A DNA stretch of 9,210 nucleotides from Lachnospiraceae bacterium UBA5899 (GCA_002432425.1 DJEL01000013.1:1-9210), one strand, 5' to 3'. Shown: positions 1 to 5,970, counted from the first letter of the stretch. Made by a program: numbers and translations. The notes: a model not told the origin generated them from the sequence alone.

Positions 1-410
1 ACAGGAAATCCGCACTCATTCAGCACCTCAACCTTGGTCTTGTAAGACTTCACCAGTTCAATCCCTAAAGCCTTGTGTACTTTCTGATTGCCCTTATCCT
101 CTACTGCCGATACAGATATAGCAGGAACATGAATGCCTATACTGTGTAACCAGATAAACAATGTGATGCTGTCCAGTCCGCCAACAGATACATGGCATCC
201 TTTTCCTCTCTTCTGCATTTCCTCGTAGAACTCATATGCCTTTCCCTTTTGCCGTTCCAGCTTCTCCTCATATGGCAGCTCCTGAAGCTCCGTGAAGTTC
301 CTCTTCATGTCCTGCTTAGCTTTTCGCCATGCATTCTGCACGGCGTCCGGCGCCGCATCTTCTATGCCGGTAACCTCTTCTTCCTGTTCAAACAATGATA
401 ATTGTCTCAT
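1..410 (-). CDS. Phage PAPS-reductase-family protein (PP-loop), truncated by window edge
   Basis: The first 136 residues are present; the C-terminus lies left of the window. The start is ATG at 408-410, overlapping the stop of the replisome organiser by 4 bases (ATGA). An N-terminal charged helical region of about 70 residues leads to CHVSVGGLDSITLFIWL, a PP-loop nucleotide-binding motif in which the usual SGGxDS reads VGGLDS. It continues with an IHVPAISVSAVED segment and a KALGIE segment, as in phage proteins annotated as phosphoadenosine phosphosulfate reductase. Family members bind ATP or PAPS through this loop. In phages the substrate is generally unknown, and a DndC-like role in DNA modification is only a possibility. 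The family call is fairly sure, the reaction is not. Confidence 0.75.
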   Translation of the reverse strand, partial: MRQLSLFEQEEEVTGIEDAAPDAVQNAWRKAKQDMKRNFTELQELPYEEKLERQKGKAYEFYEEMQKRGKGCHVSVGGLDSITLFIWLHSIGIHVPAISVSAVEDKGNQKVHKALGIELVKSYKTKVEVLNECGFP

Positions 411-1168
411 TCTCCCAGTAACCTCTTTTCCAGTTCCTCGTAGTCATAATCCCTCTGCGGATATTTATTAAAGCGATTATTCTTATTCCCCGCTTCTTCC
501 GGCTTCTTTGGCTTCTTGTACTTGCCTGGCAGATAGTCCAAAAATGTATTGTCAGTCAGAAACCTGTCCGGGTTCTTGATGTACCGTTCCTGCGTATCCT
601 GTATCTGTACCGCTTCCGCATAGTTCCTAACTGCTGCCAGTACATCCTCTTCCGGGACATTGGACAACAGCACATCAACATATGCCTTTTCTGTCAGCGA
701 ACGATTTCCATTTTTCGGGTAGGCATCCCAGAATTCATCAAAATGCACTGCGGGGGATATAGGGGGATTATTATGTTTTTGTTTTAGTTTATGTTTATTA
801 ATAGGTTCACTTTGTGGTTCAGATTGTGGTTCACACTGTGGTTCACTTTGTGGTTCAGATTGTGGTTCATTTTCATACCTATTTTGAACCACAAGGCTTT
901 TTATGTGGTACTGTGCCGACTGGTTTCCGCCTCGTGGCTTCCAGTCAATAAATCCGTCCGTGGCAAGCTTATTTCTCGCCCGTTTCAGCGCTGATGCATT
1001 TAATCCAGACCGAAGTCCAAGGACTGATGAAGCTACCGTAAACGTATCTGGCCACCCTGCTTTATTCGCTATGGACATAAGCGCATGCCATAAGGCGATA
1101 ACAGTGTTGGGCTGCGGGTTTAGTTCGAGCCTATCGTAAAATGCTTTTAATTCAGCTAAATAATTCAT
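407..1168 (-). CDS. Phage replisome organiser / replication initiation protein (O-like, DnaD-type N-terminus)
   Basis: A protein of 253 aa. Residues 1-75 look like a winged-helix domain (ALWHALMSIANKAG, then ASVLGLRSG and a basic DGFIDWKPRGG wing), as in DnaD-like phage initiators. Residues about 100-122 are a QSEP tetrapeptide repeat. The C-terminal part has FDEFWDAYPKNGNRSLTEKA, the FWxAYPkk motif common in phage replication proteins, followed by a YIKNPDRFL segment and a basic tail. The inferred role is to bind the phage origin and load host helicase at the replication fork. It overlaps its neighbours by 4 bases on each side. The QSEP repeat is encoded by the 12-base direct repeats listed separately, so the gene probably contains the origin its product binds, as lambda O does. 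Exact family assignment needs a profile search. Confidence 0.75.
   Translation of the reverse strand: MNYLAELKAFYDRLELNPQPNTVIALWHALMSIANKAGWPDTFTVASSVLGLRSGLNASALKRARNKLATDGFIDWKPRGGNQSAQYHIKSLVVQNRYENEPQSEPQSEPQCEPQSEPQSEPINKHKLKQKHNNPPISPAVHFDEFWDAYPKNGNRSLTEKAYVDVLLSNVPEEDVLAAVRNYAEAVQIQDTQERYIKNPDRFLTDNTFLDYLPGKYKKPKKPEEAGNKNNRFNKYPQRDYDYEELEKRLLGE
767..893. other. Candidate phage replication origin (iterons plus AT-rich unwinding region)
   Basis: Positions 767-803 form a nearly pure A/T stretch, poor in C, directly beside the iterons at 804-869 and the inverted copy at 885-893. Iterons beside an AT-rich unwinding element inside an initiator gene is the arrangement known for lambdoid ori and for several Gram-positive phage initiator genes. 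The positions are seen in the sequence; origin function is inferred. Confidence 0.6.
804..893. repeat. Six 12-bp iterons plus one inverted half copy
   Basis: GGTTCA begins at 804, 816, 828, 840, 852 and 864, an exact 12-base period. The intervening hexamers are CTTTGT, GATTGT, CACTGT, CTTTGT and GATTGT, so the unit is GGTTCAnnnTGT with a two-unit pattern (CTT/GAT) recurring. A reverse-oriented TGAACCACA lies at 885-893. The period is a multiple of three, so the repeats are translated on the minus strand as QSEP units. Confidence 0.9.
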
Positions 1169-1566
1169 TCCGTCAATCTCCCGTGTATGTAATCCTCATA
1201 AAGTGCCTTTGCTACCACAATATTTCTGAACACAGATACGGCTCTCTTGGTTTCCTGCCGTATGTACCGCTGCAAGTCCTGTAAATCATTACGTGACGGA
1301 CTGTAATACCCTTGTCCGTTTGACAGATTTAATATGGTGTAATCTCTTCTTGCCTGCTCTATCAGCTTTCTCATTGCCCTGTCTTTTCCAAACAGCGTAT
1401 TTTTTACAAGGCCATTTTCCACGCATAAGGCAACCAACATCTGACGGGAAATGGCATTCTCCCGTCCTACCGGTATCAAATCGGCAATCGTAATATCCGG
1501 CGCCCTATTAGGGCTGCAAGTCGGAATATATACATAAAACTTCTGCTGTTCTGCCTGTCCTGTCAT
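1165..1566 (-). CDS. Phage early protein, putative winged-helix DNA-binding protein
   Basis: A protein of 133 aa if translation begins at ATG 1564-1566, which has a strong AAAGGAG (1571-1577) at good spacing. An in-frame start at 1656 would add 30 residues across a palindrome-rich stretch and has no such site, so I reject it. The sequence MLVALCVENGLVKNTLFGKD and RAMRKLIEQARRDYTILNLS resemble a winged-helix domain. GQGYYSPSRNDLQDLQRYIR with QETKRAVSVFRNIVVAKALY looks like a helical tail. I do not recognise a characterised family. It is joined by a 4-base overlap to the replisome organiser, suggesting a replication or regulatory role. Confidence 0.7.
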   Translation of the reverse strand: MTGQAEQQKFYVYIPTCSPNRAPDITIADLIPVGRENAISRQMLVALCVENGLVKNTLFGKDRAMRKLIEQARRDYTILNLSNGQGYYSPSRNDLQDLQRYIRQETKRAVSVFRNIVVAKALYEDYIHGRLTE

Positions 1567-1611
1567 TCTTCTCCTTTCCGCCCATGCCCCAGACGGAGGC
1601 ACAGGCACATT

Positions 1612-1664
1612 ACATGGCATGTCGTGACACATTATCCCATGAGGTAATGTAAACAAGGTTTACA
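1612..1664. promoter_or_regulatory. Cluster of four palindromes in the only sizeable gap of the early operon's left part
   Basis: Successive inverted repeats are ACATG-G-CATGT (1612-1622), TGTC-GT-GACA (1620-1629), a 20-base near-palindrome CATTATCCCATGAGGTAATG (1630-1649), and TGTAAAC-CTT-GTTTACA (1648-1664, perfect 7-base arms). They lie in the 118 bp between the PDDEXK nuclease gene and the start of the 133 aa gene, whereas the neighbouring junctions overlap. They could be operator sites, an mRNA processing structure, or a second origin element. No clear promoter was found. Confidence 0.5.
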
Positions 1665-1684
1665 GTTTCTTAAGGTGTTTCAAC

Positions 1685-2002
1685 CTATTGTCTGTCACCA
1701 TAAAGCTTCATCCAATCTTCCAGCCTCATGGTAACCAGCCATTCACAATCGTTCTTGCGGTGGAATACAGCAGGCTTATCGCCATTCTTGGCATCTCTGA
1801 CCGCCTGTGCTATCGCTGAGTATATTTCCAGCCGCTCCCTGCGTTTGACTTCAATATGAATGTTCGGAAGTCCTACCACATCGGCATCCCCGTTTGCGCC
1901 GGAGTACTGCTGCCCGCGCCTACACGGATACCCATATTCTCTTAATATTTTGGCAAGCTCCCTTTCGCCTTTGGCTCCTTTGCTTCTGCTGTTAATGCTC
2001 AT
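1685..2002 (-). CDS. Phage PDDEXK nuclease, putative Holliday junction resolvase
   Basis: A protein of 105 aa. It has an N-terminal KGAKGERELAKILREYGYPC segment (E13/E15), then GANGDADVVGLPNIHIEVKR, which supplies D41, E51 and K53 of the PD-(D/E)xK active site. After this come a basic helix, AVFHRKNDCEWLV and MRLEDWMKLY. This is the compact phage resolvase-type nuclease, related in fold to archaeal Hjc. It probably cuts branched recombination or replication intermediates before packaging. Its ATG overlaps the stop of the HNH-like gene by 4 bases (1999-2002). Confidence 0.82.
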   Translation of the reverse strand: MSINSRSKGAKGERELAKILREYGYPCRRGQQYSGANGDADVVGLPNIHIEVKRRERLEIYSAIAQAVRDAKNGDKPAVFHRKNDCEWLVTMRLEDWMKLYGDRQ

Positions 2003-2298
2003 AGCCAGCTCCTTCCAAATTTGTTTATAAATTCATCCCTGGTACCGTGCCTGGTTTCAAAATCCCGTTGGCACTCCTGCTTAAGGTGCAGGTCAAGCAC
2101 TGTCCGGGCATATTCCGTGGCATGCACTCCATTCGGGTGCAAATCCGGGCGGAGCGGAATAACATAGCCGTATTTCTCGCATAGCTCCTTTTTCTCCCCG
2201 CCCATGCCGTAGAATATGTGATGCCGTTCCACCACGTTGCTGCCTGTGTAAAAACAGTGGTCCATATCCTCCGTGAAGATGCTCCACAGCCGTTTCAT
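1999..2298 (-). CDS. Small phage HNH / Ref-like nuclease
   Basis: A protein of 99 aa from ATG 2296-2298, which overlaps the preceding stop as ATGA and has AGGTGGG just upstream. A GTG at 2305-2307 would add three residues but would sit inside that site. Visible motifs are DHCFYTG (one cysteine, no CxxC pair), ERHHIFYG (H26, H27) and YVIPLRPDLHPNGVH (H54, H59), the His-rich beta-beta-alpha metal pattern of HNH proteins, and close to RecA-dependent Ref-type nucleases. Its place between the recombination mediator and the resolvase gene supports a role in processing recombining DNA. The HNH assignment is moderately sure; Ref-like versus another HNH group is open. Confidence 0.65.
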   Translation of the reverse strand: MKRLWSIFTEDMDHCFYTGSNVVERHHIFYGMGGEKKELCEKYGYVIPLRPDLHPNGVHATEYARTVLDLHLKQECQRDFETRHGTRDEFINKFGRSWL

Positions 2299-2834
2299 AC
2301 GCCCCACCTTGCTTTCATCTCTGCCAGCTCCGCAGGTGTCATGGTCTCAATTCCCAGTTCCTTGGCTTCCATCACGGTGCCGTCTATCAATAAAGACATC
2401 TCTTTTGTGTCGTATGTGTGGGAGCCACGGTAAATCTTGTAAAAGGTAGCTTTCCCATCATATCTGATAGGGATAGCATGTAAGGTTTCCTGTTCCCACA
2501 TGAATTCCTCCGGGGCATTTGTTTTGTAAATCATCGGTGCCCCATCTGGGAGAAGCTGCGGCTGTCCATATCTGCATATCAGTATGTTCTTGGCTTTTGC
2601 CTTGGAAATCGTCAGCACCTCTGCAATCTTGCCAACCAGAACATGAAAGTAGGCATTGGCATCCAGTGACCGCTTTTTCCGGTGCTTTACCGCCTTGATA
2701 TCCAAAATCTCAATGTCCTTAAGCTTGTCATAATTCTGCTTTACCGCCGACGGTTCGTTGCAGGTGAAGGTCACCGCATACCGTCCTGTCTGCCAGTCCA
2801 CGTTGATGCCGGCTATCTTTCCCGTAAATTCCAT
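2295..2834 (-). CDS. NinB/Orf-like phage recombination protein
   Basis: A protein of 179 aa. The N-terminal half is beta-rich (FTGKIAGINVDWQTGRYAVT), followed by HRKKRSLDANAYFHVLVGKI, the segment typical of NinB-like and HNHc_6 N-terminal phage proteins. The C-terminus has YDTKEMSLLIDGTVMEAKEL and GIETMTPAEL. NinB/Orf proteins help exchange single-strand binding protein for the annealing protein or recombinase. The neighbours, an annealing protein upstream and nucleases downstream, fit. Its start overlaps the annealing protein stop by one base (TGATG) and its stop overlaps the nuclease start by four. Confidence 0.6.
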   Translation of the reverse strand: MEFTGKIAGINVDWQTGRYAVTFTCNEPSAVKQNYDKLKDIEILDIKAVKHRKKRSLDANAYFHVLVGKIAEVLTISKAKAKNILICRYGQPQLLPDGAPMIYKTNAPEEFMWEQETLHAIPIRYDGKATFYKIYRGSHTYDTKEMSLLIDGTVMEAKELGIETMTPAELAEMKARWGV

Positions 2835-3499
2835 CAGCTATCCTTTCTGTCTGGCGTTTTCATAAGGGCATTCAGACAGCTTTTAATCTGCAGGTCTGAC
2901 ATGGCATCAATGGTCTGCACCTTGTACCGTTCCAATATGGCAGCCAGCGGCACGCCGGTGCGGTTGCATTGGGCAATGATGCCTCTGACCCGTTCCGGGT
3001 ATGCCTGCGCATTCATCTTGCCGTTTGCCAGTGTCAGTGGTTCCGCAGTCTGCGTCTGGGACTGGGCGGGTGCTGTATATTTGGTCTTATCTGCGTTCCA
3101 GTAAACGTCAGCACCTACACCAAGCATCTTGCAGGCAACTGATATGGCATCCGTAACAGCCATCTTATAGGCTTCATCTGATACGTGGATGCCGTTTTTC
3201 TCTTTCTCGGCGAACATGTTTCCACCGGTTCCAAAGATGGGCTGCGACCATTCACCATCCACCTTGATGTAAAGCTCAATATCCACAAAGGCGGCTATTT
3301 CATCCCCATAGGTTTCCAGCCGCTTATCCGTGACCTTGATGTACCAGCCTACACCGCAGGGCCCGAACTGCTCGGTGAGTTTCTTAATGCGCCACATCGG
3401 ATTGATGTCCGTTTTTCCATTAAGCCTGCCGCCCTGGATTTTGCGCTTGGCATCGTCCGGCACAACACGCACGTTGTTATAAATATCCAGATTTCCCAT
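2834..3499 (-). CDS. Rad52-like single-strand annealing protein
   Basis: A protein of 221 aa. The conserved part covers about residues 30-140: PMWRIKKLTEQFGPCGVGWY, then ETYGDEIAAFVDIELYIKVD, GGNMFAEKEKNGIHVSDEAY, and AVTDAISVACKMLGVGADVY. The last element resembles the Rad52-fold helix that ends in an (A/S)xxxLG turn. The C-terminal third is a linker rich in Q/T/A followed by a helical tail (residues about 160-215). Such phage proteins coat single-stranded DNA and anneal complementary strands. DUF1351 immediately upstream is a frequent partner of phage annealing proteins. The ATG follows the upstream stop by one base. A Sak-type Rad52 relationship is inferred from pattern, not alignment. Confidence 0.65.
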   Translation of the reverse strand: MGNLDIYNNVRVVPDDAKRKIQGGRLNGKTDINPMWRIKKLTEQFGPCGVGWYIKVTDKRLETYGDEIAAFVDIELYIKVDGEWSQPIFGTGGNMFAEKEKNGIHVSDEAYKMAVTDAISVACKMLGVGADVYWNADKTKYTAPAQSQTQTAEPLTLANGKMNAQAYPERVRGIIAQCNRTGVPLAAILERYKVQTIDAMSDLQIKSCLNALMKTPDRKDS

Positions 3500-3500
3500 A

Positions 3501-4466
3501 TCACATCAGCTCCCATTCTATTCCTACACTGTCCATGTACATTTCCAGCTTTTCCTTGGCATCCTTAGTCAGCTCAATTCGGTATTCGTAAAGGTCCGCA
3601 TCTCCGGCATCCACGTTGGGCGTGAGGCTCTCAATAACAGCCTGCTCTGCTTCTTCTGCTCTGGCTTTTTCAATAGCTACAGCCTTTTCTTCCTCGATTT
3701 TGCGAAGCGCCGCCTCTTTCTCCTCTTCCGCTTTACGAATAGCTGCTTCCTGCTCCTCCTTAATTCTGCGCTCTGTTTCCAGCCGTTCTCTTTCCTCTCT
3801 GCGGATGCGTTCCTCTTCTTCCTTTTTCCTGCGTTCCTGCTCCCTGGCAATGATTTCCTGTCGCTGCTTCTCGTAGTTGGTAAGGTATGTCATAGCTTCC
3901 GGCAGGCTAAGGTTTTCTTTGTAGATTTCAAGTGCCTTTTCCTCCGCTTCCGACTGCATTCCCCGGATAGTAGCAATGGCAGAACGGGTTGCTTCTGCCA
4001 GATTACTGATTTCTGCCACAATGTCCTTTTCCTTCATGGTGGCATTTTCCCATTTGGGGTTGTAAATCTTCTGCAGGGGAATATAGGCTTCCAGTCCCCC
4101 GGCATGCATCTGGTACAGTTCTGCAATCTTCGCCTGCTTCTCTGCCTTGCGCTTTTCCTCGAATGCCTTAATCTGCTCATCTATCAGATTGATAGGCTCG
4201 TCATACAGGGCAATCAATTCCTTGGCCTTGCCCTCAAAGTCAAGATACGGCTGCATATATGCCGCCTTGACTTCTTTCACACGGTCTGAAAACTCTTTCT
4301 TTTCCTTGCGAAGATTTGCCAGCTCTGCCTTGGCAAATGTCTTGCTTTCTTCAGTGAATACTGCACCCTTGTAGTCCTGCAGCCGCTCCTGCAGTCTCTT
4401 TTTCACACTCTCGAAATCACAGTTAATGGCTCCTGCCGTCTGTGTTACCGCTACCATATTTTCCAT
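3501..4466 (-). CDS. DUF1351-family phage protein with long coiled coil
   Basis: A protein of 321 aa from the ATG at 4464-4466. AGAGAGG lies about 9 bases before it, while the in-frame ATG at 4496 has no ribosome site. The N-terminal 180 residues match the DUF1351 pattern: FTEESKTFAKAELANLRKEK, VKAAYMQPYLDFEGKAKEL and YDEPINLIDEQIKAFEEKRK. Residues about 205-290 are almost entirely E/K/R/A heptads, a long charged coiled coil. The end (YRIELTKDAKEKLEMYMDSV, GIEWELM) is a small conserved-looking domain. The biochemical role is unknown; the family is habitually encoded next to phage recombination genes. Confidence 0.82.
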   Translation of the reverse strand: MENMVAVTQTAGAINCDFESVKKRLQERLQDYKGAVFTEESKTFAKAELANLRKEKKEFSDRVKEVKAAYMQPYLDFEGKAKELIALYDEPINLIDEQIKAFEEKRKAEKQAKIAELYQMHAGGLEAYIPLQKIYNPKWENATMKEKDIVAEISNLAEATRSAIATIRGMQSEAEEKALEIYKENLSLPEAMTYLTNYEKQRQEIIAREQERRKKEEEERIRREERERLETERRIKEEQEAAIRKAEEEKEAALRKIEEEKAVAIEKARAEEAEQAVIESLTPNVDAGDADLYEYRIELTKDAKEKLEMYMDSVGIEWELM

Positions 4467-4584
4467 TTGAATAATCCTCTCTTTCTGCCTGTTCATAGGC
4501 TTGTCTGTGTTTCTGATACATGTTCAGATGCCGGGGAGCGTATTCCACATCTCCCCGGTCGCTTTTTACCTTGGTTCCTTCCAT
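4423..4584 (-). CDS. Small phage protein (53 aa), unknown function
   Basis: The ATG at 4582-4584 follows GTAAGGAG, a good ribosome site overlapping the stop of the preceding zinc-finger gene (4593-4595), so translation is probably coupled. The product begins MEGTKVKSDRGDVEYAPRHL, continues with a charged YQKHRQAYEQAERED helix and ends in a Gly/Asn-rich tail at TAA 4423-4425. It overlaps the start of the DUF1351 gene by 44 bases in another frame. I do not recognise a family. Confidence 0.55.
   Translation of the reverse strand: MEGTKVKSDRGDVEYAPRHLNMYQKHRQAYEQAEREDYSNGKYGSGNTDGRSH
4531..4558. other. Strong GC hairpin within the 53 aa ORF; terminator-like on plus strand
   Basis: CCGGGGAG (4531-4538) and CTCCCCGG (4551-4558) form a perfect 8-base stem with a 12-base loop. 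Reading on the plus strand it is followed by TCGCTTTTT, so it could stop antisense transcription entering the operon. On the minus-strand mRNA it lies between the start of the 53 aa ORF and the DUF1351 start and has no U-run, so there it would be a structural or processing element. Confidence 0.5.
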
Positions 4585-4592
4585 ACAGCTCC

Positions 4593-4769
4593 TTACTGGA
4601 CCAGGACAAGCTGACCGTCAGCCTGCTCCTTTAGGTACCGTTTTCTAAGTTCTATGTACTCGTCCAACTTCCTGCTCCGCCGTTCCTCTGCTGCCCGGCA
4701 ATCGTCACATATGCCGCCTACGATGTCTCCGGGGTCGCACAGGCAGTGGCAGACTCTACATTCCACCAT
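4593..4769 (-). CDS. Small zinc-finger phage protein (58 aa)
   Basis: Translation most likely begins at ATG 4767-4769, seven bases after AAGGGG; ATG 4773-4775 is an alternative adding two residues. The sequence MVECRVCHCLCDPGDIVGGI followed by CDDC gives C4xxC7 and C21xxC24, a four-cysteine zinc-binding finger, with extra cysteines at 9 and 11. A basic/acidic helix (ERRSRKLDEYIELRKRYLKE) follows. The function is unknown; such fingers in early operons may bind nucleic acid or protein. It overlaps the end of the 87 aa gene by 14 bases. Confidence 0.68.
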   Translation of the reverse strand: MVECRVCHCLCDPGDIVGGICDDCRAAEERRSRKLDEYIELRKRYLKEQADGQLVLVQ

Positions 4770-5019
4770 TGCCATCCCCCTTATCGATGTCCTCAAATAC
4801 ATTGGCACACAGTAAACGCATCGTTTCTTTCTGTGCTTCTATATCTCCCGGATGTATGTTTTGTAATACATGGAGCGTCATTGTCTCTAAACCGACCAGT
4901 AATGCTGCGGGATGTCCCTTCATACTGATTTTTTCATTTGCAGTGCCAGCCTTTCGTTCATATGAAAAAGTAGTTTCTGTATGAGTTGCTGCCATAAGTG
5001 TTGCTAAAATGTTGTCCAT
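4756..5019 (-). CDS. Phage early protein (87 aa), unknown
   Basis: The ATG at 5017-5019 is preceded by AAGGTAAGGTAAG. The product begins MDNILATLMAATHTETTFSY, contains a GHPAALLVGLETMTLHVLQN helix and ends acidic with a Gly-rich tail. No motif or membrane segment is evident and no family is recognised. Its placement and overlap with the zinc-finger gene mark it as part of the early operon. Confidence 0.65.
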   Translation of the reverse strand: MDNILATLMAATHTETTFSYERKAGTANEKISMKGHPAALLVGLETMTLHVLQNIHPGDIEAQKETMRLLCANVFEDIDKGDGNGGM

Positions 5020-5067
5020 TGATTGACTTACCTTACCTTTCCTGCTAAAATAAGCATAAAAATAACA

Positions 5068-5190
5068 TTACGTGTTGTTTTGACCCTGTTCAGCTTCCCG
5101 GCCTGCAGGGTCTTTTTCATTATTCTGTTTTTCTTTCCATTCTTCGGTGCCGACTATGAGTCCGGCTTCTTCCCATGACATGTATTCCAT
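5068..5190 (-). CDS. Very small acidic phage protein (40 aa), unknown
   Basis: The ATG at 5188-5190 is five bases after a consensus AGGAGG. The product MEYMSWEEAGLIVGTEEWKE plus a hydrophilic tail ends at TAA 5068-5070. It overlaps the 3' part of the 79 aa membrane-protein gene by 71 bases in a different frame. The ribosome site and natural-looking sequence support it; no family is recognised. Confidence 0.5.
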   Translation of the reverse strand: MEYMSWEEAGLIVGTEEWKEKQNNEKDPAGREAEQGQNNT

Positions 5191-5359
5191 ATCTGCCTCC
5201 TGCTTCTGCTCTGGCGCATATCCCGCTTACCAGTGCGATGATGATTAACACGGTACTGGTGCAGTAGCCTGTCCCACATTCTATGGCTCCGGCTATGCCC
5301 GCAACCCCGACCAGACCACTTACAAAGCTGACACCTGATAATATATTGTGCATCTGCAC
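5120..5359 (-). CDS. Small phage membrane protein (79 aa)
   Basis: The start is chosen as GTG 5357-5359, seven bases after AAGGAGG (an ATG two codons on is possible); extension to TTG 5413 lacks a site. The sequence MHNILSGVSFVSGLVGVAGI and STVLIIIALVSGICARA give one long or two short hydrophobic helices around a CGTGYC turn. The C-terminus is Arg/His-rich (GRSRTHSRHRRMERKTE) and coincides with the overlapping 40 aa ORF, so that tail may be tolerated rather than selected. The function is unknown. It sits in an early operon position, so it is unlikely to be a late-expressed holin. Confidence 0.55.
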   Translation of the reverse strand: MQMHNILSGVSFVSGLVGVAGIAGAIECGTGYCTSTVLIIIALVSGICARAEAGGRYGIHVMGRSRTHSRHRRMERKTE

Positions 5360-5461
5360 GGCTTGTCCTCCTTTCTTGTATTCTCCTGCGCCCTCCATGC
5401 GACACGCAGACAAAGGGGGTTATCTGCGCATCACTATCTACAAAGAGGAAACAAAAATATC

Positions 5462-5477
5462 GCGGCCTGTATGCCGC
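5462..5477 (-). terminator. Short hairpin with U-rich tail, possible attenuator
   Basis: On the minus strand GCGGC-ATACAG-GCCGC is followed by GATATTTTTGTTT. It lies in the 157 bp between the 56 aa ORF and the 79 aa membrane gene, where I see no credible ORF. The stem is only five pairs, so partial termination or antitermination-sensitive attenuation is more likely than a full stop. Confidence 0.4.
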
Positions 5478-5516
5478 ATGGAAGGTACAGGGTGTTGCTT
5501 TGGTATCAGCTTAAAG

Positions 5517-5687
5517 CTACTTTGTCTTTTCCATATTCAGCCGCTCCGCAGCTTTAAGGAACCGGCTTGCCGCAGCCTTAAGCTGCTGATGCCTCCGTGT
5601 TCTCTCTTCATCCGTAAGGTCGGGGAAATGAACGATGCTTTCCCCGTTTTTGAATTGAAGAACCTCTGTCCTTGAATAGGTTGTCAT
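5517..5687 (-). CDS. Small phage protein (56 aa), unknown
   Basis: The ATG at 5685-5687 is preceded by GAGGGTGGTGG. The product begins MTTYSRTEVLQFKNGESIVH, then FPDLTDEERTRRHQQLKAAA and a basic helix ending in TAG 5517-5519. The LTDEER-helix pattern is common in small phage early proteins, but no function is known to me. The plus-strand reading frames across it are shadows. Confidence 0.6.
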   Translation of the reverse strand: MTTYSRTEVLQFKNGESIVHFPDLTDEERTRRHQQLKAAASRFLKAAERLNMEKTK

Positions 5688-5768
5688 TTTCCACCACCCT
5701 CTCTTTTTTTGATGATATGTTGTTACCGATTGTCCAGATTACGATTGTCTTTTTAACCTCGATAATTG

Positions 5769-5903
5769 CTAAAACAATGTGGCTCTTGCTTCCACCAGTG
5801 CGGCAAGAGCCTTTACTGTTTCTGCATACTCACCTGGTGCAAAATCGTTTTCTATTACTCTGTTGCAAATGTTCTCAATGCACTTGTCTAACTTCTCTTC
5901 CAT
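5769..5903 (-). CDS. Small phage protein (44 aa), first gene of the early cluster
   Basis: The ATG at 5901-5903 follows AAGGAGG at about 8 bases. The product MEEKLDKCIENICNRVIEND plus a helical tail ends at TAG 5769-5771. It is predicted to be largely alpha-helical. No family is recognised. It is the rightmost minus-strand gene before the inverted membrane-protein gene, and a hairpin overlaps its last codons. Confidence 0.55.
   Translation of the reverse strand: MEEKLDKCIENICNRVIENDFAPGEYAETVKALAALVEARATLF
5781..5811 (-). terminator. Hairpin at the end of the 44 aa ORF, possible attenuator
   Basis: GGCTCTTGC and GCAAGAGCC form a perfect 9-base stem around a 13-base loop. On the minus strand it is followed by ACATTGTTTTAGC. 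The U-run is interrupted, so a full terminator is doubtful; an RNA stability element or attenuator at the head of the early operon is the alternative. Confidence 0.4.
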
Positions 5904-5970
5904 CCTCTATCCCTCCTTTCCGTCCTAATGGACTACTCCATAAATTTGTACTCTTTATTACATCTAAATG

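Noticed and set aside
804..869. Regular short repeats considered as a CRISPR array
   Set aside because: The unit is 12 bases with no unique spacers and lies in frame inside a protein gene; iterons explain it better.
791..1139. Plus-strand ORFs over the replication gene
   Set aside because: They are antisense reads of the iterons and the initiator gene, with no ribosome site and biased composition (repeated LWF units).
2682..3568. Long plus-strand ORFs over the annealing-protein and NinB-like genes
   Set aside because: The minus-strand genes have conserved motifs and coupled starts; the plus frames have no ribosome sites.
3616..3876. Plus-strand Ser-rich ORF
   Set aside because: It is the antisense of the Glu/Lys coiled coil of the DUF1351 gene; the Ser/Arg bias is a direct consequence.
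5154..5405. Alternative minus-strand ORF of 83 aa overlapping the small membrane protein
   Set aside because: Its Arg/His/Ser-rich sequence is typical of a wrong frame, while the other frame has the AAGGAGG-GTG start and a membrane helix.
5904..5970. Separate promoter for the minus-strand early genes
   Set aside because: No acceptable -35/-10 pair at 16-18 base spacing was found on the minus strand; transcription from the cro promoter through the region is possible instead.
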